Shown here piece by piece: positions 1-10,989 of a stretch of DNA of 64,000 nucleotides. The DNA lies in NCBI RefSeq assembly GCF_026914185.1, contig NC_070559.1, positions 4,686,001 through 4,750,000 on the forward strand, in the 5' to 3' direction. How positions within the stretch are numbered: the stretch's first letter is position 1; every line of letters starts with the position of its first letter. Below the pieces are notes generated by a model. The model was not told where the DNA came from, made no database searches, and saw only the letters and a list, made by a program, of their open reading frames with translations. The stretch is from Puccinia triticina. Its lineage: Eukaryota; Basidiomycota; Pucciniomycetes; Pucciniales; Pucciniaceae. The translations under genes and the position numbers were made by a program.

Positions 1-1081
1 TATGTTTACACCTGGTTAAGTGGGTTATCCCGGTACCCAGGGGCAAAAAAAGTTACTATACCTGTATTTTTTGTTTCAGAAAAAAACAAAGAATACTATG
101 CGCACTTGGAACAAGGGAAAATAATGGTACAATTGTTAGTATAGGGTGGTACAACCAGACCTATACTATAACAGAAAGGCCCGGTGTGGTGTGCCAAATC
201 TGTTTCAAGTATCAAATTACATAAAGTGATGGTTGAATAAATGAGAAGGAGATATATTCTTAGATTTATTATTGCATAATTAGATTCTGAAGGTCATTTA
301 ACCCCTAGTCACTCACTTGAACCACTAGGATAGCTCCACTCAGTCAAAAGTTATTTTGGTTAAATGGTTTGTGACAGAACATAATCAAATACTATAGAAT
401 TATATTTGGTAGTACATAGTATAGAATCAAGTACAAGTACATAGTTAGGGTGTAGTTTCTACAGGTGCACACACGTCCCCCTGTATGGTCGCATGACATC
501 ATCAGTCACATGTTGGATCACACTTTTATCAGAAGGCTCACTAGCTAAAATCCCTCAACGGAAGCTTCCATGCAGCAAAAATCCCTCACAGGAGAAGTCA
601 CACCAGCATAAATCCCTCAACTGACTTCCCCACCAGCAAAAATCCCTCACATTTTACTATATAAGGAGCCCTTCCTCCCCCCTCATTTGAATTCAGCATG
701 TGAATAGCAGCCACCAACCAACCAGTCACTCATTCATTTAACAGTGTGATCTCAAACATCCACTCACCCAACACCTGTGATCATAATCAGGTTCTTAAAT
801 AGCTTGTGTCATTGCACATCATCTACATTGTTTGATCTAAGTCTGATAGAGACTACTACACATAGTGATCTCTATCAAGGTTTTGCCACAACAATAAATA
901 AATTTTGTTGTCAGAATCCTTGTGTAGTACAATAGAGGGGCAGGTCCTTCAAACCACCTGTAACATAAATATTGCTTAACTGCAAATATCATATTTGTTA
1001 TCTCCCCCTCACAGAACTGCCACCCGTCCCAAAGGAGTTCTCACACCGGTTATCCTAGAGTATAGTGTAGGCCCATTGTTG
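1..1081. mobile_element. Right part of a CAAC-type TIR element, interrupted by a solo LTR
   Basis: The right end GGCCCATTGTTG at 1070-1081 matches the right end of the complete element at 18872-19338, and the flanking GTATAGT/AAGGCCC sequence is shared with it. The left end lies outside the window. A solo LTR (185-1045) interrupts it. Nothing coding was seen. Confidence 0.5.
185..1045 (+). mobile_element. Solo LTR, family TGTGGTGTGCC
   Basis: It starts TGTGGTGTGCCAAAT and ends GTTCTCACA (TG...CA), flanked by CCGG on both sides (181-184 and 1046-1049). A TATA-like tract (ACTATATAAGGAG, about 655) and an AATAAATAAA polyadenylation-like signal (about 892) fit LTR promoter and R regions. A second, longer copy lies at 9522-10821, and both ends match. 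No internal retroelement sequence follows, so this is a solo LTR left by recombination (inference). Confidence 0.75.
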
Positions 1082-1197
1082 CTTGAAGGTGATCTCACTC
1101 CCCCATATTCTCTAGTAGCTCTTGGATAAACCTCAGGGCCTTGGCACCATCAGATGCACAAGACTTCAAGCATACCTATTCTAGCTTGAGAATCTCA

Positions 1198-1413
1198 CAC
1201 TGTGATAGAGCTGGCACTTTTGCACCCGCCCCCCTTCAGCCGGTAACTGTGTGTCCTTGAAGATACCCAGGGATGCTGGGGAGCTACTTCCTTTAATTTT
1301 TGATAAAATGCAACACCCTGAACCTACCTTGGTTACCTGCAAGGGACACAGTCACCTGCTGAAGGGGGGCGGGTACCCGCCAGCGGGTGCAAGAGTGCCA
1401 GCTCTACACTGTG
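1198..1413. mobile_element. Small TIR element (MITE), CACTGTGATAGAGCTGG ends
   Basis: The left end (CACTGTGATAGAGCTGGCAC) is inverted at the right end (GTGCCAGCTCTACACTG), and both arms continue into a GCACCCGC / GCGGGTGC pair and a CCCCTTCAGC / GCTGAAGGGG pair. About 216 bp, non-coding. No clear target duplication was recognised. Confidence 0.6.
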
Positions 1414-1639
1414 AAACAAAACTCAAGAAACTGCTGCCAGTTGACATGCAATATTACAAAGGTGCTTGAGTTTTTTTCACAGTGTCAAATCCCTCTATCC
1501 CCTCCCAAGAAGGGTCAGGCTTTAGGCATGCCAAAAAAATGCCAGATGCACACCAAAATTGGAGTGAACACTAGTTCACTCCAAAACCTAGCCTTTTTTG
1601 GAGCACACAGGCCTGCACTCCAGATTGGTTTGGAGTGAA

Positions 1640-1980
1640 CAGCCCATCACTCCAATCACTCCCCTTGGGTCTGCACCGGCCATCAAGAGAGAGTACATAC
1701 ATAAATACAGGACCCTCCCAATGGCCAATATAGACTGGACATTGAGGGGACTCACCACTCTTGGTGATTGGTATAGACCAGTCCCCAAGATGATTAAACC
1801 CTCTTGATGACAGGTCTACATAGTTGAGAGGACTCAGCACCCTTGATGACCGGGATTAACTGGTCATGGAAAGGGCTCAACCCTCTCAATGACCGGCACT
1901 GTACTGGTCATTGAGAGGAATAAAACCTCTTGATGGCCGGGTCATCAAGAGGATACAACCTTCTCAATGACTGGTACAGG
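1640..1980. repeat. Degenerate palindromic minisatellite (GATGACCGGT type)
   Basis: Imperfect units of the form CTCTTGATGACCGG...CTGGTCATTGAGAGG follow each other, each with an internal inverted repeat. The core matches the arrays at 8410-9400, 11230-11890 and 37630-38480. No enclosing TIR pair was found here. Confidence 0.6.
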
Positions 1981-1999
1981 ACTGGTCTGTACCAGCTTT

Positions 2000-2390
2000 G
2001 CGCCTCTCAAGGAGAGGCTTAGGACTAAAGTCTCATTCTTGGCCTGAGGCTGACAGGTTTTTATGCAGAAAATCAAGTTTTTTGTTGTTACATCTGTCTT
2101 ACTCCTCCCTCTCAGTGTTAACATCAAAGGCTCATGTACCATGTTGTAGCCCACAATCTCCTGCAGCTTTCTTGTGCATATTTTTTTAAATGAATCCCTC
2201 AAAAACGGCCGCCCAGCAGCCATTCTTGTGAGGGCTGTTCCTGAGCAATGTGATGGACCCGTAGGGCCAACTGACACCAACTGCAGGTCCAGTTTCTCAC
2301 AGTTTTGGCCCCACAAGACCTCCCCAGCCAATTTTTGACATCCAAATTACTTACAAGGGATGGGGATGTAAGTTTGATGGAATACATAGT
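2000..2390 (-). pseudogene. Degenerate transposon coding fragment
   Basis: The minus-strand translation contains a stretch (HCSGTALTRMAAG) that resembles sequence at 63660-63780 on the plus strand (CISQDSPSQEWLL in another frame). The two ends of the window therefore carry diverged inverted copies of one TE-derived reading frame. The protein family was not recognised and there is no intact frame. Confidence 0.35.
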
Positions 2391-2392
2391 AA

Positions 2393-2777
2393 CAATGGTG
2401 GGCCGCTACGCTACGCCAAAAAATGAGCTAACAGCGGATTACGCAGCCCTTTACGCAGCATTGAAGCACTTAAACTGGTGTGAATATTCTAGGAGCCTCC
2501 CTGATCAAAATGGTCCAGCAGGACCATTGCATCAGGGAGTCAGGAAATCCTGGTTACCAGATGCAGAGCCAAAATTCCATTTTGAGGACAGTTCAGCTAA
2601 CATGGTGTGTTTTGCAGCATTCAACTGCTTGCCTTGCGTGGATTGAACTATAAGCCTCCCTGAGGGATCAGTCAAATAGGACTGCACAATTCAAAGAGTT
2701 TAGAAAACCTGTTTCCAGCTGCCCCGCTGTAATTGGCAGTTAGCTGGTTTCTAGCGCAGTGTAGTGGCCCACCATTG
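2393..2777. mobile_element. CAAC-type MITE with 7-bp target duplication (ATAGTRA)
   Basis: The ends are CAATGGTGGGCCGCTACG and GTGGCCCACCATTG. Flanks are ATAGTAA (2386-2392) and ATAGTGA (2778-2784). The left end begins like the GCTAACGCTACGC subfamily at 13496, 26317, 53423 and 59747. Non-coding. Confidence 0.65.
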
Positions 2778-2784
2778 ATAGTGA

Positions 2785-3169
2785 CAACAGTGAAAAAATA
2801 CAATACATGTATCTGTATCTGCCTGTATTTGTATGCCTGTATTTGTATCTGTTTTGTACCCGATACTATTTATTTGTATTGTATTCAAAGACCAGTACTA
2901 CACAAATGTATTCAAACTTTGGTATCTTGTTGCAAATACAGCCCAATACAAGATACTGTATTATTATGTTTTTTGATAGTTTTTCTGTATACATTCCACA
3001 GTGGCCAAGAACAAGAAAATCAAGTTTCAATACTTTAATGATACAATACTATGGTATTGTATCTTCAGGCAGATACAATACATTTGTATTTACAATTTTG
3101 TATTTTTCAACAGATACAATACACAAGTATCTGAAGATACTGTATTGTATAGTATCTGTTTCACCATTG
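2785..3169. mobile_element. CAAC-type MITE, ATACAATACATGTAT-rich subfamily
   Basis: It starts CAACAGTGAAAAAATACAA and ends GTATCTGTTTCACCATTG, flanked by ATAGTGA (2778-2784) and ATAGTAA (3170-3176). The interior is rich in TGTATTTGTAT/ATACAATACA. It abuts the previous element through a shared copy of the 7-bp target. A related right end (TTTCACCGTTG) is at about 58630. Confidence 0.65.
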
Positions 3170-3189
3170 ATAGTAACATGTAAAAAGAG

Positions 3190-3372
3190 AAGCTGATTCT
3201 AATGGTACCGGATGCTGTGAGGAAATCAGAGGTGTACCAGGTGATACATGGGTTCAAAGGGAAATTTGGACACTTGGCTGGGCAGCCTCAAGCCAAATAT
3301 GGGACATTGGGCACAAGTCCCTCCTTCAGAGGTTGCTGCGCTCCCCCAAGGAGGGACTTGAGTTAATTTTGC
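3190..3372 (+). repeat. Repeat with inverted counterpart at 63245-63430
   Basis: The segment from AATGGTACCGGATGCTGTGA to the AAGTCCCTCC...GGAGGGACTTG palindrome recurs, reverse-complemented, at 63245-63430. A short frame (AVRKSEVYQVIHGF) is conserved between copies, suggesting a fragment of a TE gene of unrecognised family. Confidence 0.6.
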
Positions 3373-3539
3373 CAGGACCCCGGAGAGCCCCTACCAAGCC
3401 GCCTCATGTAACACGTATCCGGGGGACATTTTTTTGCAAAATGCTCCTCATGTAAATCACCGGATAAGTATCTAAATTGGTTGATTTTTCCAAGATGTTC
3501 CTAATGTAGTTGGTATATTTTGGGCTTTCCTGCTTGGTC

Positions 3540-4140
3540 GGGGCTTTCCGGGGTCCTAGTTTGCCCCCCCCCCCGACTTATCACAAGTCCCTCGCTTCAG
3601 AGGGTCCTGGTACAGCCTGGGCTGGCGCAAAGCGCCCTCGCGCAAAGCGCGACCTCCAAAGGAGGGACTTGCAGGTAAAGCCAAGAATTTGGCTTGAGAG
3701 CTTTCAGTGTTTTGGTGGGAGTTTTTTCCCGCTCCCCTTTCAGGGGTCTTCTCCTTGTGTATTCCTATTGCCTGTGGTGCCAGATTAAAGGCCTGATTTT
3801 TCTCTTTCTTTTGGTGTCAATCACCATTTTTTCCCCCTTCACAAACTCCTTCCATCCCCCTTTGAAGTTTGTGATTTTTTTGTGTTTGGCCAGAAGTGTG
3901 TATGCAAATTCCAAGAAGATCCATTTGGACTCAATTTAAATACAGAACTCCATCATCCATCCACCTTGACTGCTGAGCAAGGGCAACCCTCTCCTTCAAG
4001 TGTAGATATCACAAAAGTGACACTACATTGAAGCTGAGATGCTCAGCTATCCCATGTACTTCAGCTTGCTGACTCACAATGAGTGCGCGCTGTGTAATGT
4101 AAACTAGGGTTTAAGGGCGGCTGCGCCGCCCCACAACCAT
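3540..4140. other. No recognisable gene; one AAGTCCC-type palindrome
   Basis: 3588-3672 holds a CACAAGTCCCTCGCTTC...AAAGGAGGGACTTG palindrome with a short GCGCAAAGCGC core. The remainder is AT- and C-rich sequence with no coding pattern that I can support. Confidence 0.4.
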
Positions 4141-4187
4141 TATGTGATATTAATTTTAAAAGTTTTTTTTTTCAATACACCTTCCAC

Positions 4188-4542
4188 AGGACACGGTATC
4201 AGTTTCCCAGAAATGGCAAACTTCCTATTCCAAGAAGTTGGCAAGGCCCGGGGAAACATAGTATGCCCCAACACAGTTCAGTATCCCGGAATTGACAAAC
4301 ACACTCTTGGTACAATTATTGGCACCCGTATTCCGGGACACGGTCTCAGTCTCCCGGAATTGGTGAGCGTCCTTTTCCGGGAAATAGGCGGGGCCCGGGA
4401 AGACATCTTATCCCGGGACACGGTCTCAGTATCCCGGAATTGGTGATATGTAGGGCTGGGTTTGTTATTTGGAAAAGCTGTAGTGGTGAAGATTAGCATA
4501 CCATCCCGGGAAACAGTCTCAGTTTCCTGGATTTGGAGCACG
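4188..4542. repeat. Imperfect repeats with CCCGGGACACGGTCTCAG core
   Basis: At least four copies of GGACACGGTMTCAGT-TYCCGGAATTGG occur at about 4190, 4336, 4414 and 4502, separated by 75-150 bp of CCCGG-rich sequence. No protein or RNA gene was recognised. Confidence 0.55.
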
Positions 4543-5119
4543 CAATAAGCTTTGCATTCTTGTAAGCGATGCAATACGATATGCAAAAGGAAATGTGCAC
4601 AATTGTGGCCAAGACATAATGGGTTCGGAAAAGGAATAAAGAGAGGCAGAAGTCGTGGTCAGTTGGGGTTGGTGGGAAAGGTATAAAAGGACACTGCTTG
4701 TGGAGTAGTGGAGGTCACCGCTTGGCTCTTGCTTGGCACCAATTGCTTAAAGAGCCAAGTGGTCCAGGACATTTTGTACCTGTAGTTTTGTTGTACAGTT
4801 GGGGGAGATGCTGCCATTTTTTTTGTGATGTGCCTTTCGGTCCGCTTAATGTTAAACCACTAATTTGATTCAAAAAGTTGGCCAAAAGCCACAAATTTCC
4901 TGAAGCTCTCACGCGGAAAAAAGCCAATAACTCATAAGCCTCCCATTGGGAATGGGAGATGCTTCGCATCGGGGTGCTCCGCACCCCCAGTCCCGGGAGG
5001 CTTAGTTAAGTCAGCCCCCCCCCCCCCCGCGCAACCTGCCCGGTCAAGCCCCCTGGGCACATCTCAAACCCCCGGAGGCACTCGGCCAAGCTGGAGTTGG
5101 GAGACGGGCTTGCAACACC

Positions 5120-6727
5120 ATGACACCACCGAAAACCGGCCCGACGAATACACACAGCGACAGCCCGATGGCCGACCCTGCACCGAGCAGCATACCTCCT
5201 CCAAAGCCAACAACACCCAGTACGACAGGGCAAGAACAAGACCAGAAAGAAAAGTTGGAGGAACAGGTTGTATTTCTCAAGAAGAAGAACAAAAACAAGA
5301 ATGTGACTCTTCGATCTAGAGACGAAGCAACGAAGGAGCGGTTAACGGAGGAGGACGGCGTAGATGAAGCGGACGAGTTGAGTTCTCTAACGCAACCTAG
5401 AAAGAAAGAAAGAAAAAAAACGGGGCGAGAAAGACAAGAAAAATGCTGATCTGAGATTGAACTTGAATGACGAAAATGGTCACCGATAGAGAAGCGCGAC
5501 GGACGGTGGAAGAGATGATTGCGTTACGCAAACTAAAGCAAGCTAAGGTGGGTATCGACCTTCAACGACTGAATGCGGGCGAGCCGAAAAAGAAGAAAAA
5601 GAAGAAAAACAACAATAGTAACGGTGGTCCGGTTGGGGATGATCCTGAGCTTGGCAAGCCCGATGGTCAGGTAATCGACTCGGTCGACGATGACCCTGTT
5701 AAAGATGACCGTTTGGCCGAGGAGTATGTACCTCCTCCTCCTCCCCCTCCCACTTCATTTCGTCTTTCTTGATATTCACTCGTCTCTCTATCCAGTGAAC
5801 CCGAAGACGAAGACGCACGGACACGCAAGATCATCAAATCGAACCACTTCACTCAACAAACCAACACCTTAGATGTTGACAAACACATGTGCGTCTTTTT
5901 TCGTCAGTTGGCACGGGAAGCATAGAGATTGAAACAAAAGAGTTGTGGGTGGACAGGATGTCATATATCGAGGAAGAATTACAGAGACGAAGAAAGGAAG
6001 CAATAGCCGCAGGAGCGATCGAGAGTTCGGAGCCGATCCTGAAAGGTCTTGATGCCATAGCCTCATTAGATCCGCGCGACGAACTCTACAAAATAGCCGA
6101 GAAGTATCGGATCCAGAAGAAACCTGTCGTCGAGGGAAACGTCACTTTGAGTGCGACCATGCTCACTTCTATTCCTGAAGTCGACCTTGGAATCGAGTAA
6201 AACCATTCATTTTTTCCCCCTTGCATTTCTTCTCAATCTAAAAAACACATCTCTTCATGTTTTTTTTCAGTAATCGGATCAGGAATTTCGAAGCGACGGA
6301 GAAAGCAAAACGACAGTTAAGCGAACAACGAGCGCAGCAGAGCCAGCAAGGAAAGGCAACACCAGGAACGAGTGGCACGAGCACAACTGGGGCAATGTTG
6401 GAGACGAATAGCAAAGAGCACTTCGCAGCAGACCGGTTCTTACTCCCAAACCACATGAAGCAGAACCCATTAAACGAGCTCGACTCGTTGAAAATCGCTC
6501 GTCTTGAAAGCGAAGGATTGTTCGAAGAAGCCGACGTCCTTCGAAAAGATCTTAAACGCAAAGCATATCAACTGAAGTACGGCAATAATAATTCCTCTTC
6601 TAATAATAACCCTGGTGGTGGGTATAATAATCATCGGTTCGGGTCCGGTGGTGGGCGGTCTAATCAACTCGCTACTGACGATCGGGCCGTCGAAAACTTT
6701 CGCAAACGGATGGGTGGCAGACGTTGA
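5120..6727 (+). CDS. Tls1 / C9orf78 (Hep_59 family) splicing-associated protein, 5 exons
   Basis: Exons read as 5120-5376, 5490-5723, 5796-5888, 5957-6196 and 6271-6727, giving about 426 residues. Evidence of identity: exon 3 runs into exon 4 as VDKHMMSYIEEEL, matching the DMMKYIETEL region of human C9orf78, and exon 4 runs into exon 5 as TSIPEVDLGIDNRI, the family hallmark (GIPEVDLGID). Family members are nuclear and act with the spliceosome; fission yeast Tls1 also affects splicing of telomere factors. The protein is longer than human (289 aa) or S. pombe Tls1 because of a Pro/Lys-rich N-terminus and an Asn/Gly-rich C-terminus. Junctions 2-5 keep the frame with GT-AG ends. The first intron (donor GTTGAG) is inferred from frame and family alignment, as an in-frame TGA precedes the second exon. 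The start at 5120 is the first suitable ATG. AATAAATAAA lies about 65 bp after the stop. Confidence 0.88.
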
Positions 6728-6954
6728 TCTTCTCCTAATTTTTTTTGTCTTGGTCTCTTGTATTTTTATATTATGTTTTGTTACTGTTTTTTAAATAAAT
6801 AAAAAACTCAGATCAACATTTGTGGTATGTGACCCACCATTACAAATCACGCAAACACCCAAATCTACGGGAATATGTTGGAAATTTATCCAAGGATCAA
6901 TGTTAACCAGACCACACAGGTCCCCAAAAGAAATTGTTATGTCAAAACCAGATA

Positions 6955-7060
6955 ATTGGAGGACTTCCTGATGAAGCCTACTGACTCTGAACTTAAAGTC
7001 CCTCTATGTATGGAGGGGGGATGACATCTTGCAGGGACCCTCCAAAGGAGGTACTCACAC
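6955..7060. repeat. GGAGGACTTCC end fragment and AAGTCCCTC palindrome
   Basis: AATTGGAGGACTTCCTGATG at about 6955 matches the left end of the TIR elements at 27946 and 37448. It is followed at 6997-7054 by TAAAGTCCCTC...GGAGGTACTC, one of many small palindromes of that type in the window. Confidence 0.45.
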
Positions 7061-7361
7061 GTTTGGGCTGACAGAATCAGAAATATGACATTTTTCAAAC
7101 TTTTCTTGCTTCACCCTTTCCTATTGGGCAGAAAAGATTTGGGGGAACAAAAGATTCCAAGATCATGGAGATCTCTCTGACTTTTTAGGGCCTTCAGCAC
7201 CTCTCAGTTTTTTTTGTGACTGTCTGTGGTCCGCTTCATCCTATTGCACAGAACCCAAAAGATGCTCATCTCAATCATGGTCTGTGTCCACCAAGAGGAT
7301 ACATAAACTTGCACTTTTAACATTGGAGTGTGATAATCAAAAATTTAAATTGCATCAGCAC

Positions 7362-7473
7362 ACTGCTATTTGACATTTGAGTTTGACTCACTGCTATTTG
7401 ACATTTGAGTTTGACTCACTGCTATTTGACATTTGAGTTTGACTCACTGCTATTTGACATTTGAGTTTGACTC
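7362..7473. repeat. 28-bp tandem repeat, four copies
   Basis: The unit ACTGCTATTTGACATTTGAG plus TTTGACTC is repeated exactly at 7362, 7390, 7418 and 7446. Non-coding. Confidence 0.9.
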
Positions 7474-8409
7474 ACACCAAAATTTACCCCTGGTCATCAA
7501 GGTTTCTCACCCTCATCAGCAAACAGCACCCCCCCCCCCCCCCCCCCATGTAAAAAGTGCTACTATGAATCCATTTGATCATGGTTGAAGTTTGGTCATT
7601 AAATAGATAAAATGTAAGTTTGATAAGTGGTCTTTACTGGCTATTGAATGGATAAAATCTCCATTTTATAGTTGGTAAGACCACCCATTCAATAGATATA
7701 ATCACCAGAAATGATTTCTGTTCAATGACCTTTCAAGACCAATCATCAAAATTCAAATAGAGAGGTGGGTATCAATTCAAGGGGGTTAACTAATTGACTC
7801 CCAAGAATTACATTCCAACTCCCAAAACACATTTTTTGGGAGTCGGAATGTAATTCTGCCGCATAGAATGGGAGTTGAAAATGTAATTATACCAAAAATT
7901 ACAAAAATATAAAAAAATGATAACTTCTCACTGGGGTGCCCAAAGCGCACCAAAATTTTACAGAGGGCAGAAAATCCTCTCAAGGGCACATTTTGAAATG
8001 TGCGGCGTCAGCGCACCCCAGTAATGGGCTCTGCACTGTGGGCATAAGCTGGAGGATTCACTACAAAGGAAATCCGCCAGAACATTAGCCACAGTGCTCC
8101 AAAGGGCCACAAAATTTTACAGCAAAAAGCAAATTACTGTTGGATCAAATTTTTAGCTTATTAGCTGATAGGAATTAACCCATGAACCAAATATTTTGAG
8201 GTGGTGGGGGCTTTAAGCCCCTATCTTGATTTGGGTTTACTTTGCGCACGGAGGGAAACTTGTTGCGCACGGGAATTTCCGTTAACTCGATGTCACGTGA
8301 CGTCGGGCCCCCTTCTGTGCGCGCCACCAGCTCCCCTCAAAGAACTATGTATCCACACACGGGGGTGCCATGCGGTGACAGGTGGCCGGGGTGAGGCACT
8401 CCGGCCATC

Positions 8410-9400
8410 CGGAGGAAACAATCCCCTTGATGACCGGCACAGACCGGTCATCGAGAGGATACAGCCATTCTTGAAAAGCTTGCGGGCTTGAAGCCATTTT
8501 TTTTTTTCAGCCACAAGCCTGTACAGCTTCACTGTACAGGCAGTCGAAACCCCTTTGGGCGGCTGTTTGGCTCAACAAGGGTGCTGCGCTGGCCACAGGG
8601 CAGGGGGGGGGGCATGCGGCGAAGGGTCCGATTGATGTAAAATTGCTCCAAGATTGCAATGGTGCAACCCTTGAGGCCCCAAAGTAAAAAACAAAGAAAG
8701 TGGTGATTTTCTTCTAATCACATTACTGTATGCAGCCTGTTGTACAGGGGCTATACAGGCTTTGAGGCTGAAAGTAGCAGTCCAAAATTTGGGCCTACCC
8801 AAAAGCAAGTTTTTTCAGGAATGGCTGTATATCACATCTCTCTTGATAACCGGCATCCCGGTCATCCAGAGGACACATCCCCCTCAATGACCGGTACAGA
8901 CCGGTCATTGAGAGGATACATCTCTCAAGGGAGGTGTGTCCTCTCGATGACTGGCATTCCGGTCATCAAGAGGATACATCTCTCTTGATGACTGGCATTC
9001 CGGTCATTGAGAGGACACATCCCCTTTGATGACCGGAATAGACCAGTCATTGAGAGGACACACCTCCCTCGATGACCTGTCTGTACTGGTCATCAAGGGG
9101 ACACATCCCTCTCAATGACCAGTCTGTGCCAGTCATTGAGAGGGATGTGTTCTCTTGATGACCGGAATGCCGGTCATCAAGAAAGATGTATCCTCTCAAT
9201 GACCGGTCTACTCCGGTCATTGGGAGGGATGTAAACTCCTGATGACCGGTCTATTCCGGTAATCAAAAGGGATGTAGCCTCTCAATGACCGTTCTGTACC
9301 GGTCATCAAGGGGGATGTTTCCTCTTGATGACCGGTCTATTCTGGTCATCAAGAGGGATGTAGTCTCTTGCTCTGTGCCGGTCATCGAGGGGATTGTTTC
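8410..9400. repeat. Palindromic minisatellite array, GATGACCGGT core
   Basis: About twenty units of a perfect or near-perfect inverted repeat, for example CCTCAATGACCGGTACAGAC followed by CGGTCATTGAGAGG, are joined by short ACACATCCCTC or GGATGTGT links. Each unit can fold into a stem of about 16 bp. The array is interrupted by the MITE at 8460-8829. Confidence 0.85.
8460..8829. mobile_element. MITE with TACAGCCAT ends
   Basis: The ends TACAGCCATTCTTGAAAAGC and GGAATGGCTGTA are inverted. The interior matches the element at 45015-45363 in opposite orientation (shared TGTACAGCTTCACTGTACAG motif and a CCTTGAGGCCCCAAAG segment). It is inserted in the minisatellite; a TA target is possible but the duplication length is not resolved. 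Confidence 0.7.
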
Positions 9401-9521
9401 CTCCGGATGGCCAGAGTGTCTCAACCCGGCCACCTGTCACCACACAGCACCCCTGTGTGCGGATAGTTTTTTGAGGGCAGCTGGTGGCGCGCACAGAGGG
9501 GGGCCCGACGTCACGTGATGT

Positions 9522-10821
9522 TGTGGTGTGCCAAATGTGTTTCAAGTATCAAATCACATAAAGTCACAGTTTAATATTGAGAAGGAGGCATATTTCTAGA
9601 TGTATTATTGCATAATTGGATTCCACAGGTCATTTAACCCCTAGTCACTCACTGGAACCACTAGGCTAGCTGCACTCAGTCAAAAGTTACTAGTATTATA
9701 CTGTGTTCATAAGCATAATTACATACTGTAGAGATATTTTTATAGTACATAGTATAGAATTAGACTCAAGGACATATTTATAGTGTATGTAGTGGCGTGG
9801 TTTGGCTCTGCCCATGGCATGGTTCCACCTGTGGACAACTCCATGATTGTTGTTTGGCTCCACCCACGCACCACGGCATGGTTCCAATTGTGGACACCTC
9901 CAGGGTTGTTGTTTGGCTCCACCCACGTACCACAGCATGGCTCCACCTGTGGACACCTCCATAATTGTGTAGGCGCCATGGACACCACCACGTGGACACC
10001 ACATGGACACCACAACCACAACCACGTGGGTACCATATGGACACCACCACCACAACCACATGGACCTGTGTGGTGGTCACACCAGCAAAAATCCCTCACA
10101 AGGATCCCCACCAGCAAAAATCCCTCACATTTTACTATAAAAGGAGGAGATTTTCCCTCCTCAGTTTTCAGCATGCGACTCAGGCAATCCTAACCAGAAC
10201 ACACATCTCACTCAGAGTTACAAGTCACATCCACATAAATCCAGCAGTGTGATCTCAATCAAGTTGCCCATTAACATCTTTCATGCCTCAGAGTAGTTCT
10301 AAGTAGTCAAGTAGCAAGCATCACCCACTTGTGCTCTTAACAAGTCAAAGTGATCTTAACCCATTGTGCTCTTAACTGAAGGTTAAGGAAGAGGGCAAAG
10401 ACACTTTGAATAGTTCACATATAACATCAGTTCTCTGAGAAGTCTTGTATCAGTTTATCTCCACTTTCATATCACAAACATATCAAACCATACAAGACAT
10501 ATCTTACGTTTAGGCTCATTTCCATTATCTGACTCAAGGCTGCTGTAAACCGCTCTAACTCCATTTCCCATACAAAATCCACTTTCCGCTGAATTCAAGT
10601 TTGATCTAGGTCTGATAAGAGACTGCTGCACATAGTTTTCTCTATCATTAGTTTGCCACAACAATAAATAAATTTGTTGTGATAGCTCTTGTGTAGTATC
10701 ATAGAGGGGCAGGTCTTTCAAACCACCCGTAACAGTTGTAATAGCTTCTTACATCTTTGAAATATTATAACTGGTATTTCCCCCTCACAGAACTGCCACC
10801 CGTCCCAAAGGATTTCTCACA
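9522..10821 (+). mobile_element. Solo LTR, TGTGGTGTGCC family, 1.3 kb
   Basis: It starts TGTGGTGTGCCAAATG and ends GATTTCTCACA. It is homologous to the LTR at 185-1045, including the TATA-like TACTATAAAAGGAGGAG (about 10132) and AATAAATAAATTTGTTG (about 10662). It is about 440 bp longer because of an extra segment at 9785-10075 with repeated TGGTTCCA / TTGTTTGGCTCCACCCACG units and CCACCACnnn runs. Flanks ATGT / ACGT fit a 4-5 bp duplication with one change. It splits the right arm of the 8233-10882 element. Confidence 0.75.
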
Positions 10822-10989
10822 ACGTCAAGTCAACGGAAATTCCGGTGCGCAACAAGTTTTTCTCTGTGCGCGAAGTAAACCCGTTTTGATTATCCAGAAA
10901 TTTTCATAATTTTTTTTCCCATGTACCACATGGATAAGAATTTGAGAAAACAGAGTATTATGCATAAAAAGAAATACCTGAAAGTTTTA

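Larger units (their letters stand above)
8233..10882. mobile_element. TIR element GGGTTTACTTTGCGCAC, filled with palindromic minisatellite
   Basis: The left arm (GGGTTTACTTTGCGCACGG, TTGTTGCGCACGGGAATTTC, GTCACGTGACGTCGGGCCC) is inverted at the right, but the right arm is split by a solo LTR: GGGCCCGACGTCACGTGATG lies before it and GGAAATTCCGGTGCGCAACA after it. Flanks resemble a short duplication (CTTGATT / TTTGATT). The centre is the GATGACCGGT minisatellite. Non-autonomous, no coding sequence. Confidence 0.7.

Noticed and set aside
9696..10252. Frames of 95-144 codons with His/Thr or Trp/Val runs
   Set aside because: They are translations of CCACCAC-type repeats within the solo LTR on both strands.
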